From the NCBI GenBank assembly GCA_052400625.1, contig JBQTGH010000005.1: a stretch of 64,000 bases of DNA; one strand, given 5' to 3'. Both the position numbers and the translations under genes were made by a program. The notes beneath the pieces were generated by a model. That model made no database searches, had not been told where the DNA came from, and was given only the letters and a program-made list of their open reading frames with translations. Source of the DNA: Thermophagus sp052400625 (lineage in GTDB: Bacteria; Bacteroidota; Bacteroidia; Bacteroidales; Marinilabiliaceae). Shown piece by piece: positions 54,691 to 63,401 of this stretch. Each line of letters opens with the position of its first letter. Position 1 is the first letter of the stretch.

Positions 54691-55272
54691 ATGCAGAATA
54701 CCATTACAAAAGACGATATTAAAGAATTACCTCTAAAACAGTTCGAAGGACCTGTTAATGTTGTTGAAGATCCGCTTCAAGCAACCGCCATTGCAGAAAA
54801 ACTGAAAAATGAAAAAATTATCGGATTCGATACCGAAACAAAGCCTTCATTTAAAAAAGGGGTTTCGAACAAGGTTGCATTACTGCAATTAAGCACCGAT
54901 GATGAAGCATTTCTTTTTCGGCTTAACATTACCGGGTTTAATGAGCCTTTAGCTCACCTTCTCTCCAATGCCAAAATCAAAAAAGTGGGTGTAGGGATAC
55001 GCGACGACCTGAGAGGGCTTCAACGTCTAAGCAAATTCACTCCCAAAGGGTTCATCGACATTCAGGAACTGGCGCCCAAATATGGCATTGAAGTCTTAAG
55101 CCTAAAAAACCTGGCAGGGCTTCTTTTGGGCATTCGTATCTCTAAAAGGCAACGACTTTCCAACTGGGAAGCTGAATCCTTAAGTGAAGGACAGATTTTA
55201 TATGCGGCTACGGATGCCTGGGTGGCTTTAAAAATTTACCGCAAAATAAAAAAATTGAAACCCGTAGCTTAA
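54691..55272 (+). CDS. 3'-5' exonuclease, DEDDy/RNase D-like
   Basis: A 193-residue nuclease domain protein. The catalytic acids are visible: D47 and E49 in GFDTETKP (Exo I), D105 or D106 in VGVGIRDDL (Exo II), and Y171 with D175 in YAATDAWVALKIY (Exo III), which makes it the DEDDy class related to RNase D and WRN exonucleases. No further domain is attached. Its position two genes after recQ echoes the WRN pairing of RecQ helicase with a DEDDy exonuclease, here as separate proteins; whether they cooperate is inference. Confidence 0.93.
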   Translation: MQNTITKDDIKELPLKQFEGPVNVVEDPLQATAIAEKLKNEKIIGFDTETKPSFKKGVSNKVALLQLSTDDEAFLFRLNITGFNEPLAHLLSNAKIKKVGVGIRDDLRGLQRLSKFTPKGFIDIQELAPKYGIEVLSLKNLAGLLLGIRISKRQRLSNWEAESLSEGQILYAATDAWVALKIYRKIKKLKPVA

Positions 55273-55327
55273 TGTATCGTTTGAACAAACGAAAAAATTA
55301 AAGGCTCTTAAACTTCCAATTATTTTC

Positions 55328-56512
55328 ATGGAATTTGCAAAAATCTCTCTTAAACCCGGAAAAGAACAAAGTCTCCTGAGGTTGCATCCCTGGGTTTTTT
55401 CGGGTGCCGTTGATAAAATTGACCGAAATATTGAAGAAGGTGAAGTGGTTGAAGTTTATGACTTCAAAAATAACTTTCTGGGTGTTGGATATTTCCAGAT
55501 AGGCTCTATCGCCGTGCGGATGATTGCCTTTGATAAGGTGGTGCCCGATGTGGCATTCTGGACAAAAAAAATTCAGGATGCGCTGGCGGTCCGAGAGGCA
55601 GCAGGGCTGACCAGCAACCCCGACACCAATGCATGGCGGTTGGTTTATGCCGAGGGCGATGGTATGCCGGGACTCATCATCGACATGTATGACGGCACCG
55701 CTGTTCTTCAGATCCATACCGTTGGCATGTACATTATCAAAGATACCATCTGTCAAGCTCTGGAAAATGTTTTAGGTTCACGGCTAAAAGCTATTTACAA
55801 CAAGTCGGAAGGCACCATTCCTTTTAAATCACGGATAGATCCTGAAAATGGATTCCTGAAAGGAAAAACCGAAATCAATGTCGCTTCCGAAAACGGACTC
55901 CGTTTTTATGTGGACTTGGATAAAGGCCAAAAGACCGGTTTCTTTATCGATCAACGGGAAAACCGAGTATTACTGGAAAAGTACAGCAAAGATCGAAACA
56001 TATTGAATCTGTTTTGTTACACAGGCGGGTTTTCGCTCTATGCACTAAGGGGAGGAGCATCACTGGTTCATTCGGTTGACAGCTCAGAAAGGGCAATTGA
56101 ACTGACCAAAAAAAATGTAGCGCTTAACTTTCCCGAGGACGCCAGACACCAGGCCTATGCCGAAGATGCCTTTAAATTTCTTGACAAAAGCAAAAACAAA
56201 TACGATCTTATAGTTCTGGATCCACCTGCTTTTGCCAAACACCTGAATGTTATTCCCAATGCATTAAAGGGGTATCGAAAGTTAAATGCCAAAGCCATTC
56301 AAAACATTAAACCCGGTGGCATCATCTTTACTTTTTCCTGTTCACAGGTTATTAGTCGCGATGCATTTCGAAAAACAGTTTTCTCTGCCGCTGCGAAAGC
56401 AGGACGATATGTACGTATTTTGCATCAGATGGAACAACCGGCCGACCACCCTGTTAACATTTATCACCCGGAGAGTGAATATCTGAAGGGGCTGGTTCTT
56501 TTTGTGGAATAA
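55328..56512 (+). CDS. rlmI: class I SAM-dependent rRNA methyltransferase, RlmI-like
   Basis: A 394-residue RNA methyltransferase related to E. coli RlmI, which makes m5C1962 in 23S rRNA. An N-terminal PUA-like domain (about 5-85: RLHPWVFSGAVDKI) is followed by a linker domain and a Rossmann methyltransferase with DKGQKTGFFIDQRENR, ILNLFCYTGGFSLYAL, VHSVDSSERAI and LIVLDPPAFAKH, ending in FTFSCSQVISRD with the catalytic Cys. Copy 3 of the structured element begins 5 bases after the stop. Confidence 0.93.
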   Translation: MEFAKISLKPGKEQSLLRLHPWVFSGAVDKIDRNIEEGEVVEVYDFKNNFLGVGYFQIGSIAVRMIAFDKVVPDVAFWTKKIQDALAVREAAGLTSNPDTNAWRLVYAEGDGMPGLIIDMYDGTAVLQIHTVGMYIIKDTICQALENVLGSRLKAIYNKSEGTIPFKSRIDPENGFLKGKTEINVASENGLRFYVDLDKGQKTGFFIDQRENRVLLEKYSKDRNILNLFCYTGGFSLYALRGGASLVHSVDSSERAIELTKKNVALNFPEDARHQAYAEDAFKFLDKSKNKYDLIVLDPPAFAKHLNVIPNALKGYRKLNAKAIQNIKPGGIIFTFSCSQVISRDAFRKTVFSAAAKAGRYVRILHQMEQPADHPVNIYHPESEYLKGLVLFVE

Positions 56513-56517
56513 ATTCG

Positions 56518-56627
56518 GATGAAACGAGCATGACATTGTGAGATTGCCACAACAAGAACATATATAAACTAATGGTCATGCGAGTTCCATCAGACCAATG
56601 GATGAACCAATTTTATACTGATGAAAC
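56518..56627 (+). repeat. structured dispersed element, copy 3
   Basis: Helix 1 is GCATGAC (56528-56534) with GTCATGC (56575-56581). Helix 2 is GTTCCATCAG (56584-56593) with CTGATGAAAC (56618-56627), 9 of 10 pairs. The 5' GGATGAAAC (56519-56527 region) repeats the 3' strand and can compete for GTTCCATC. The loop GATTGCCACAACAAGAA is intact. Here the last-strand ATG opens only Met-Lys-Arg-stop and is not a gene start; the DEAD-box gene begins 130 bases on. Confidence 0.75.
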
Positions 56628-56756
56628 GTAGTTTTAAAGACTCCAAAAACATTTAGAGAGGGAAATAAGAAGATGCCTCTACACCTATGGATCAACTATT
56701 TTTGATCAATAGTCTTAGACCATACAATTAATAACACATTCAAAACAAATGATATT

Positions 56757-58001
56757 TTGAAATTCACTGAATTTGGTTTCTCTGCTGAAGTCCTGGAAGG
56801 ACTTGAAGCCATGCGATTTGAGCAGGCAACGCCGGTACAGGAGGCCACGATTCCGGCCATACTAAACGGCAAAGATCTGATCGCCTGTGCACAAACCGGG
56901 ACAGGTAAAACTGCCGCCTACCTTTTACCCGTCCTCAACCAGCAGGTGGTAACACCCACGCAAGGGCTCAACACGCTGGTGCTGGTACCCACCCGCGAGC
57001 TCGCCATGCAGATCGATCAGCAAATGGAAGGTTTTGGTTACTATCTGCCCATCACTTCTATTGCGGTATATGGCGGGAACGATGCCGACCTTTGGAGCCG
57101 GCAAAAAAATGCTTTGATCACCGGAGCAAACGTCATCATTGCCACGCCCGGACGACTCATTCAGCATTTAAGTATGGGCTATGTCAAAATGGATACGCTG
57201 AAACACCTTATTTTGGATGAAGCCGACCGAATGCTGGACATGGGATTTTATGAAGACATTATGCAAATAGTGTCATACCTGCCTGAAAAAAGGCAGACCC
57301 TCATGTTTTCTGCCACCATGCCTCCCAAAATAAGAAATTTAGCGCGCGAACTATTATCCGAATTTGAGGAAGTGAATATTTCCTTATCCAAGCCGGCCGA
57401 GGGTATTTTACAAGCAGCCTATGTGGTCTATGAAAACCAAAAAATACCGCTTATCAACACCTTGCTGAAAGGGAAGGATCTCCAAAGCATCATCATTTTC
57501 TCTTCCACCAAACAAAAAGTGAAAGACATTCAGAGATCCCTTAAGCAAAACGGCTTTAATGCCCATGCCATCCACTCCGATCTTGACCAAAAGGAACGCA
57601 CCGAAGTCATGCGTAACTTCCGAAACCGCAATATTCAAATTCTGGTGGCCACGAATATTATTGCCCGAGGCATCGATGTGGAAGGCATCGACCTGGTTAT
57701 CAATTTTGATGTTCCCAACGACGCGGAAGATTATGTGCACCGTGTAGGGCGAACAGCTCGGGCATCCTCTACAGGAATTGCCATCACATTCATTTCGGAA
57801 AAAGACCAGCAAGATTTTCTAAAAATCGAAAAACTGATTGATGCCTCCATCATAAAAATTCCACCGCCACCGGAATTGGGAGAAGGCCCCGAATACAATC
57901 CCCAAAAAAACAGGGGAAACAGAAAATGGCAAAAACCATTCAAAAAGAAACAACATTACAAAGGCGCCAATAACCCTCAAAAGAAGAACCTTAAAAAGTA
58001 A
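56757..58001 (+). CDS. DEAD-box RNA helicase (RhlE-like)
   Basis: An ATP-dependent RNA helicase of 414 residues, with all core motifs: Q motif (GFSAEVLEGLEAMRFEQATPVQE), AQTGTGKT (Walker A), PTRELAMQ, LDEADRMLDMGF, SAT, and HRVGRTARA. The C-terminal tail is short and basic (KKKQHYKGANNPQKKNLKK), as in RhlE/cold-shock helicases. The start is a TTG at 56757: the next ATG in frame lies inside the Q motif, and the nearby ATG at 56749 opens only a 3-codon frame that ends on the TTG. A TATTTTTG box (56697-56704) lies 53 bases upstream. tex follows after 31 bases. Confidence 0.94.
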   Translation: MKFTEFGFSAEVLEGLEAMRFEQATPVQEATIPAILNGKDLIACAQTGTGKTAAYLLPVLNQQVVTPTQGLNTLVLVPTRELAMQIDQQMEGFGYYLPITSIAVYGGNDADLWSRQKNALITGANVIIATPGRLIQHLSMGYVKMDTLKHLILDEADRMLDMGFYEDIMQIVSYLPEKRQTLMFSATMPPKIRNLARELLSEFEEVNISLSKPAEGILQAAYVVYENQKIPLINTLLKGKDLQSIIIFSSTKQKVKDIQRSLKQNGFNAHAIHSDLDQKERTEVMRNFRNRNIQILVATNIIARGIDVEGIDLVINFDVPNDAEDYVHRVGRTARASSTGIAITFISEKDQQDFLKIEKLIDASIIKIPPPPELGEGPEYNPQKNRGNRKWQKPFKKKQHYKGANNPQKKNLKK

Positions 58002-58032
58002 TTTTTTTTGATTTTCTAAATTCGTCTTTAAC

Positions 58033-60153
58033 ATGCGAACCATCCCCAATCTGATTGCCGAAAAAACAAACATTTCTGCATCCCAAATACAAAACACCAT
58101 TGAACTCCTGGATGAAGGAGCTACCATCCCTTTTATCAGTCGTTACCGGAAGGAACGTACCGGAAGCCTCGATGAAGTGGCGATCAATTCCATTAAAGAA
58201 TACTACGAAAAATTTAAAGAGCTGGAAAAACGAAAAATGACCGTTTTGAAAGCTATTGAAGAGCAAGACGCCCTCACTGAAGATTTAAAAGATCGCATCG
58301 ACAATTGCTACGACCCCGTGGAGCTGGAAGACCTCTATCTTCCTTATAAACCCAAACGGAAAACACGGGCTTCCAAAGCCAAAGAACGAGGACTGGAACC
58401 TCTGGCCAAAACCTTATTTAAGCAATTCGAAAAGGATATTGAGACCCTCGCCACCAAATTCCTGAACGATGAAGTACCAGATGTAGATGCAGCGCTACAA
58501 GGCGCAAGAGATATTATTGCCGAATGGATCAATGAAAACAAAACGGCCCGCGAGATTGTACGAAACGCCTTTTATCACAAATCGGTGATCGCCTCCAAAC
58601 TTGTTAAGGACAAAGAGGAAGAAGGGGCCAAATACCGCGACTATTTCGAATGGAGCGAACCCCTCAAAAAATGTCCGTCGCACCGTTTTCTGGCCATGCA
58701 ACGGGGAGAGAAAGAAGGATTTCTGAAGATTTCCGCTCATCCCGACCAGGAAGAAGTAATGCCTCGTTTGGAACGTCTGTTTTTGAAAGGTGAAACCCCG
58801 GCCACCGAACAGGTAGCCATGGCGCTGCAAGATGCCTATAAAAGATTGTTGGCTCCTTCACTGGAAAACGAAACCTTGGCCACCTTCAAAGAAAAGGCGG
58901 ACGAAGAAGCCATAAAAGTTTTTGCGGAAAACCTCAGACAGCTGCTGTTGACACCTCCTCTGGGACAAAAACGCGTACTCGCCATCGATCCCGGTTACCG
59001 CACCGGATGCAAAGTTGTCTGTCTGGATGCACAGGGACAATTGCTGCATAACGAAACCATTTATCCTCATCCCCCACAAAAAGAGACCGGAAAGGCAATG
59101 AAAAAACTGGCATCTATGGTTGATGCATATAACATTGAAGCAATTGCCATTGGCAACGGCACCGCCTCCCGCGAAACCGAAGCGTTTGTCAGAAAAATTA
59201 AATTCGACCGCGACGTCCTGGTCTTTGTGGTAAGCGAAGACGGCGCCTCGGTTTACAGTGCCAGCAAAGTGGCCAGAGAAGAATTCCCCGATTATGACGT
59301 CACCGTTCGCGGCGCCGTTTCCATCGGCCGACGACTGATGGACCCCCTGGCAGAACTGGTTAAAATTGATCCCAAATCAATCGGAGTGGGTCAATACCAA
59401 CATGATGTGGACCAAACCCGTCTGAAGGAAGCTCTCGACCGCGTCGTGGAATCGGTCGTCAATATGGTTGGGGTAAACCTCAACACCGCCAGCCATCACC
59501 TGCTCACCTACATCTCCGGCCTCGGACCCTCACTGGCCAAAAACATTGTCGCCTGGCGCAATGAAAATGGGGCCTTCCAGAGCCGGGAAGATCTGAAAAA
59601 AGTTCCTCGGCTGGGTGCCAGAGCTTATGAGCAAGCTGCAGGATTCCTCCGCATCAGCAATGCCAAAAATCCGCTGGACAACACTGCGGTGCACCCCGAA
59701 TCCTACCCCATCGTCACAAAGATGGCCAATGATCTGAAATGTAACGTGTCCGACCTCATCCAAGAGAAAAAACTGAGAGACGCGGTAGACCTGAATAAAT
59801 ATATCACCCCAACCACGGGGCTCCCGACGCTTAAAGACATCATGCAGGAATTGGAAAAACCGGGACGTGACCCTCGCCAAACCATCAAAGTTTTCGAGTT
59901 TGCCAAAGATGTATTCTCCTTAGATGACCTCAAGCCCGGCATGGTGGTCCCGGGAATTGTTACCAACATCACTAACTTCGGCGCCTTTGTGGATGTTGGT
60001 GTTAAACAAGATGGGTTGGTCCACATCTCTCAATTGGCCGATCGCTTTGTTTCCAATCCGGCAGATGTGGTTAAACTGCATCAACATGTTGAGGTTAAAG
60101 TATTGGATGTGGATGTCGCCAGAAAAAGAATTCAACTATCCATGAAAATCTAA
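58033..60153 (+). CDS. tex: Tex-family RNA-binding transcription accessory protein
   Basis: A 706-residue nucleic-acid-binding protein of the Tex/YhgF family. It has N-terminal helical repeats (ATIPFISRYRKERTGSLDEV, VELEDLYLPYKPKRKTRA), a central YqgF/RNase H-like domain (VLAIDPGYRTGCKVVCLD, IAIGNGTASRETEAFV), helix-hairpin-helix segments (ISGLGPSLAKNIVAWR, VPRLGARAYEQAAGFLRI) and a C-terminal S1 domain (MVVPGIVTNITNFGAFVDVG, VHISQLADRFV). Tex binds RNA and affects transcription and virulence genes in other bacteria. A MITE-like element lies between its stop and its terminator. Confidence 0.96.
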   Translation: MRTIPNLIAEKTNISASQIQNTIELLDEGATIPFISRYRKERTGSLDEVAINSIKEYYEKFKELEKRKMTVLKAIEEQDALTEDLKDRIDNCYDPVELEDLYLPYKPKRKTRASKAKERGLEPLAKTLFKQFEKDIETLATKFLNDEVPDVDAALQGARDIIAEWINENKTAREIVRNAFYHKSVIASKLVKDKEEEGAKYRDYFEWSEPLKKCPSHRFLAMQRGEKEGFLKISAHPDQEEVMPRLERLFLKGETPATEQVAMALQDAYKRLLAPSLENETLATFKEKADEEAIKVFAENLRQLLLTPPLGQKRVLAIDPGYRTGCKVVCLDAQGQLLHNETIYPHPPQKETGKAMKKLASMVDAYNIEAIAIGNGTASRETEAFVRKIKFDRDVLVFVVSEDGASVYSASKVAREEFPDYDVTVRGAVSIGRRLMDPLAELVKIDPKSIGVGQYQHDVDQTRLKEALDRVVESVVNMVGVNLNTASHHLLTYISGLGPSLAKNIVAWRNENGAFQSREDLKKVPRLGARAYEQAAGFLRISNAKNPLDNTAVHPESYPIVTKMANDLKCNVSDLIQEKKLRDAVDLNKYITPTTGLPTLKDIMQELEKPGRDPRQTIKVFEFAKDVFSLDDLKPGMVVPGIVTNITNFGAFVDVGVKQDGLVHISQLADRFVSNPADVVKLHQHVEVKVLDVDVARKRIQLSMKI

Positions 60154-60186
60154 TCCCCACACCTTTATTCACATCCCTTTTAATTA

Positions 60187-60355
60187 AACCCGAAAAATGC
60201 ATTAGAAAATCTATTACGAATTAAAATTGCTGCCAATCAAGTCGCAAGCTAACTTGTCTCAATTCACCATAGCGGTGCTATGCCTCATTTCAACAAGTTC
60301 TTGATTGATTGCACTTTTAATTCTCACGACGAAATTCTAATGCATTATTCGGGTT
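60187..60355. mobile_element. MITE-like element, 169-bp imperfect palindrome
   Basis: The ends AACCCGAAAAATGCATTAGA (60187-60206) and TCTAATGCATTATTCGGGTT (60336-60355) are inverted repeats with one mismatch. Similarity between the arms continues for about 55 bases (GAATTAAAA, then CAATCAAG), then AACTTGT/ACAAGTT and a central CATAGC-GGT-GCTATG hairpin. No transposase is present. Terminal inverted repeats, small size and no coding capacity fit a non-autonomous element or the fused ends of a lost insertion sequence. The target duplication is unclear; TTAA-like bases flank both sides. Confidence 0.65.
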
Positions 60356-60364
60356 AAAGAAATC

Positions 60365-60413
60365 ACCATTGAGCGGGAATTAGAATTGAACCCGTTCCTG
60401 CTCAATGGTTTTA
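60365..60413 (+). terminator. rho-independent terminator downstream of tex
   Basis: ACCATTGAGCGGGAA (60365-60379) pairs with TTCCTGCTCAATGGT (60395-60409) except one mismatch, followed by TTTTATT. It is 212 bases after the tex stop because the MITE-like element lies between. The rest of the gap (60414-60683) is pyrimidine-rich with short tandem-like TTTCAACCC / TTTACCTTT runs near 60505-60545 and no gene. Confidence 0.85.
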
Positions 60414-60719
60414 TTCCGGTCCTGTTTTTTCAATCTTTACGGAGTACCCTTCTGCCTTCCTCTGCAACGATGTCCAACAACCATCTGCATCTACCTTTTC
60501 CACCTTTCAACCCTCTTACCTTTCAACCCTTTTACCTTTTAACCATTCCACCTTCCAACCCTTCCCAAAATAGATTTTAGCTATAAGCATTTTGGGGTCA
60601 ATAGTTCCTATTTTGTCCCGTAACTTTTCGTCAGAATTCGCTCATATCTTCTCCCAAAAGATCTGATAAATGTCATATATTTTTATATTTGTAATATAAA
60701 ATTATGAGACACAGCCGTT

Positions 60720-62429
60720 ATGCAAAAAATCACCGAATATCTAACGTCCATCGACAAGCTGATTGGGGGCTCTCAATGGTTTGTTTATCTTCTTTTGGGA
60801 ACCGGAATTTTTTATACCCTTTATCTCTATTTTCCACAAATACGTTACTTCAAATATGCGATCAAAATTGTTCGGGGGAAGTTCGATCGCGCAGGAGACG
60901 AAGGTGATACCAGTCATTTTCAGGCACTCACCACAGCCCTTTCGGGGACTGTAGGAACCGGAAACATCGCAGGGGTAGCGCTGGCCCTCCATCTGGGTGG
61001 CCCTCCGGCTCTCTTCTGGATGTTGGTAACGGCACTGATTGGCATGACCACCAAGTTTGTGGAAGTAACGCTTTCGCATAAATACAGAGAAAAGGCCTCA
61101 GACGGCTCCATTAGCGGGGGCCCGATGTATTTCATGAAAAAGCGTTTGAACATAACCCTCCCTTCCGGAAAAATCATTAAAACCGGCAGCTTTCTGGCTT
61201 TTGTTTTTGCCATTGCCACCATCTTCTCCTCGTTTGGAACCGGCAGCCTGCCTCAGATCAACAGCATCGCCAATTCTCTTTTTCAGACCTTTCATCTTCC
61301 ACATATTATTACTGGAGCTGTTTTAAGTCTATTACTGGGCTTCATTATTATCGGAGGCATAAAACGCATCGCCAAAGTAACTCAGACCCTGGTTCCGGCC
61401 ATGGCGGTCATATACTTTATCGGAGCTATTCTGGTTATCGCATACAACTACCAAAACATCATTCCCTCCATCCAAGCCATTGCGGCAGGCGTATTCACAG
61501 GCAGTGCGGCAACCGGCGGTTTTCTGGGAGCATCCATGGCTTTTGCCTTTAACAGAGGTGTTAACCGTGGTCTCTTCTCCAATGAGGCAGGACAAGGATC
61601 TGCCCCTATTGCTCATGCCGCCGCAAGAGCTCACGAACCGGTATCGGAAGGATTGGTTGCGCTCCTCGAACCCTTTATTGATACCGTCATCATTTGCATG
61701 CTCACCGGCCTTACCATTCTGGCATCAGGCGTCTGGAAAGAAAAACATGAAACAAAATTCCAAATGACGGATATGGAAATTTTGGCTGGCAACTTTAATG
61801 AGCACAGCAATGGTCCTGCTCTCGCCCAACATATAAACGGTGAAAAGACCCTCCCGCTCTTTAATGGAGAGGTACTAATCGAAAAAGGAAAAGGCCCCAA
61901 AGACATTACCATCCTCCATGCCCGGTCGGTTGCCGAAGAGGTGGTATTTAAAACCCACAACAACGCCTTATTTACAGGTAGTATCCACATCAAAAACGGC
62001 AAACTCTCCAATCCGGATCATTTTATCGTTCAGGGTAAATCACTATTGCACAGCGCTCCGTTAACCACCATTGCATTTTCGAGAAGTTGGCTGGGGAATT
62101 ATGGCAAGTATATTGTTTCCATAGGACTTCTGCTTTTTGCTTTCTCCACGGCCATTGCCTGGTCGTATTATGGCGGACGGGCCGTCACGTTCCTCTTCGG
62201 ATTAAAAGGGGTGATATGGTATAAACTCGTCTATATCATCGGATTCTTTCTGGCCTCCTTCACCGATACCACCATTGTCTGGATTGTTTCAGGCATCACT
62301 GTGGCATTTATGGCCATCCCCAACCTTGTAGGGCTGTTATTCCTTCACCGTGAAGTGAAATCCGAAATTGCAGGGTTCTGGAATGAATACCGTAAAAGTT
62401 TTCCCAATGAGAAAGTTCCCAAAAGATAG
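60720..62429 (+). CDS. alanine/glycine:cation symporter (AGCS) with soluble insert
   Basis: An inner-membrane sodium- or proton-coupled amino-acid symporter of 569 residues. Family signatures are present: TTALSGTVGTGNIAGVALAL at 71-90, ISGGPMYFMK near 131, and FNRGVNRGLFSNEAGQGSAP at 277-296. Typical members have 440-490 residues; here about 105 extra polar residues (340-445) interrupt the late part between two helices. A TATATTTG box (60684-60691) lies 29 bases upstream. Convergent with the ABC ATPase gene. Confidence 0.92.
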   Translation: MQKITEYLTSIDKLIGGSQWFVYLLLGTGIFYTLYLYFPQIRYFKYAIKIVRGKFDRAGDEGDTSHFQALTTALSGTVGTGNIAGVALALHLGGPPALFWMLVTALIGMTTKFVEVTLSHKYREKASDGSISGGPMYFMKKRLNITLPSGKIIKTGSFLAFVFAIATIFSSFGTGSLPQINSIANSLFQTFHLPHIITGAVLSLLLGFIIIGGIKRIAKVTQTLVPAMAVIYFIGAILVIAYNYQNIIPSIQAIAAGVFTGSAATGGFLGASMAFAFNRGVNRGLFSNEAGQGSAPIAHAAARAHEPVSEGLVALLEPFIDTVIICMLTGLTILASGVWKEKHETKFQMTDMEILAGNFNEHSNGPALAQHINGEKTLPLFNGEVLIEKGKGPKDITILHARSVAEEVVFKTHNNALFTGSIHIKNGKLSNPDHFIVQGKSLLHSAPLTTIAFSRSWLGNYGKYIVSIGLLLFAFSTAIAWSYYGGRAVTFLFGLKGVIWYKLVYIIGFFLASFTDTTIVWIVSGITVAFMAIPNLVGLLFLHREVKSEIAGFWNEYRKSFPNEKVPKR

Positions 62430-62482
62430 AATTGGGATGCATCCCTATTGGAACAAAAAGAAAAAGATAATGCGCTTTATGT

Positions 62483-63187
62483 TCATGCATGAACACGCGA
62501 TTCATTCATAACATCGCTTTCCACTTTTCCGTCACGCAACCTGACGATTCGCTCGGCATACTGGGCGATATCCTCCTCATGCGTTACCAGGACAATGGTA
62601 TTTCCGGCCGCATGAATCTGGTCGAACAAGCGCATGATGTCTATGGATGTTTTGGTATCAAGATTACCGGTAGGCTCATCGGCCAAAATCAGGGAGGGGT
62701 TGTTGATTAAGGCACGGGCCACGGCCACACGTTGCCTTTGTCCCCCCGACAATTCATTGGGTTTATGCATCATCCGATCGGCTAGCCCCACATTTACCAA
62801 GGCTTCTTTTCCCCTTTTATATCTCTCTTCACGTGCCACACCGCCATAGACCAACGGCAGCACCACATTCTCCAAAGCAGAGTAACGCCCCAACAAATTG
62901 AAAGTTTGAAACACAAAACCTATTTCTCGATTACGGATCTCTGCCAGCTTATCATCGGTCATATGACTAACATCATGGCCATTCAAAATATACCGACCGG
63001 AAGAAGGGGTATCCAATGCACCTATCAGATTCATCAGCGTCGACTTTCCCGAGCCCGACGGACCCATTATGGCAACATACTCCCCACGTTGAATGGACAG
63101 CGATACGCCGTTTAAGGCCTTCACAACCTGGGTGCCCAGATGGTAATGTTTATGTAGCTCCTCAATTAATATGACCGTGTTATCCAT
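62483..63187 (-). CDS. ABC transporter ATP-binding protein, LolD/MacB type
   Basis: A 234-residue ATPase that powers export or lipoprotein release with MacB/LolC-type permeases. Motifs: Walker A MGPSGSGKSTLMNLIGALD, Q-loop in GFVFQTFNLL, signature LSGGQRQRVAVARAL, Walker B LILADEPTGNLD, H-loop VTHE. The adjacent genes are a methyltransferase upstream and a convergent symporter downstream, so no permease lies next to it in this window; the partner must be elsewhere. Copy 5 of the structured element lies upstream of it. Confidence 0.95.
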   Translation of the reverse strand: MDNTVILIEELHKHYHLGTQVVKALNGVSLSIQRGEYVAIMGPSGSGKSTLMNLIGALDTPSSGRYILNGHDVSHMTDDKLAEIRNREIGFVFQTFNLLGRYSALENVVLPLVYGGVAREERYKRGKEALVNVGLADRMMHKPNELSGGQRQRVAVARALINNPSLILADEPTGNLDTKTSIDIMRLFDQIHAAGNTIVLVTHEEDIAQYAERIVRLRDGKVESDVMNESRVHA

Positions 63188-63340
63188 GGGTAAAAAGAAT
63201 TTTATTTTTTACAGCCCGTCTTTCCTACTGAAGGTCAGAGTTTACAAACGTTCTTCCTTAGATTGATTAGTACTGCTTTGGTTTAATCTACAAATTTTAT
63301 GGTTGAAAACAACTATTGATAAAAGGCTTTCTTTCGGATA

Positions 63341-63398
63341 AAGTTTATACATATTCTTGTTGTGGCCACAAACCTACATTGTCATGCTCATTTCATAC
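63341..63398 (-). repeat. structured dispersed element, copy 5 (5' half only)
   Basis: On the minus strand GTATGAAATGAGCATGAC (63398-63381) and GGCCACAACAAGAA, then TATAAACT (to about 63342), follow copy 3 closely. After this the similarity stops, so the 3' strands of both helices are missing. Like copy 3 it begins 4 bases after the stop codon of a methyltransferase gene and precedes a gene on the same strand. Confidence 0.6.
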
Positions 63399-63401
63399 GG
63401 C

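Noticed and set aside
60414..60560. Pyrimidine-rich tandem-like stretch as a functional repeat
   Set aside because: Units are short and irregular (TTTCAACCC, TTTACC); it looks like low-complexity sequence.
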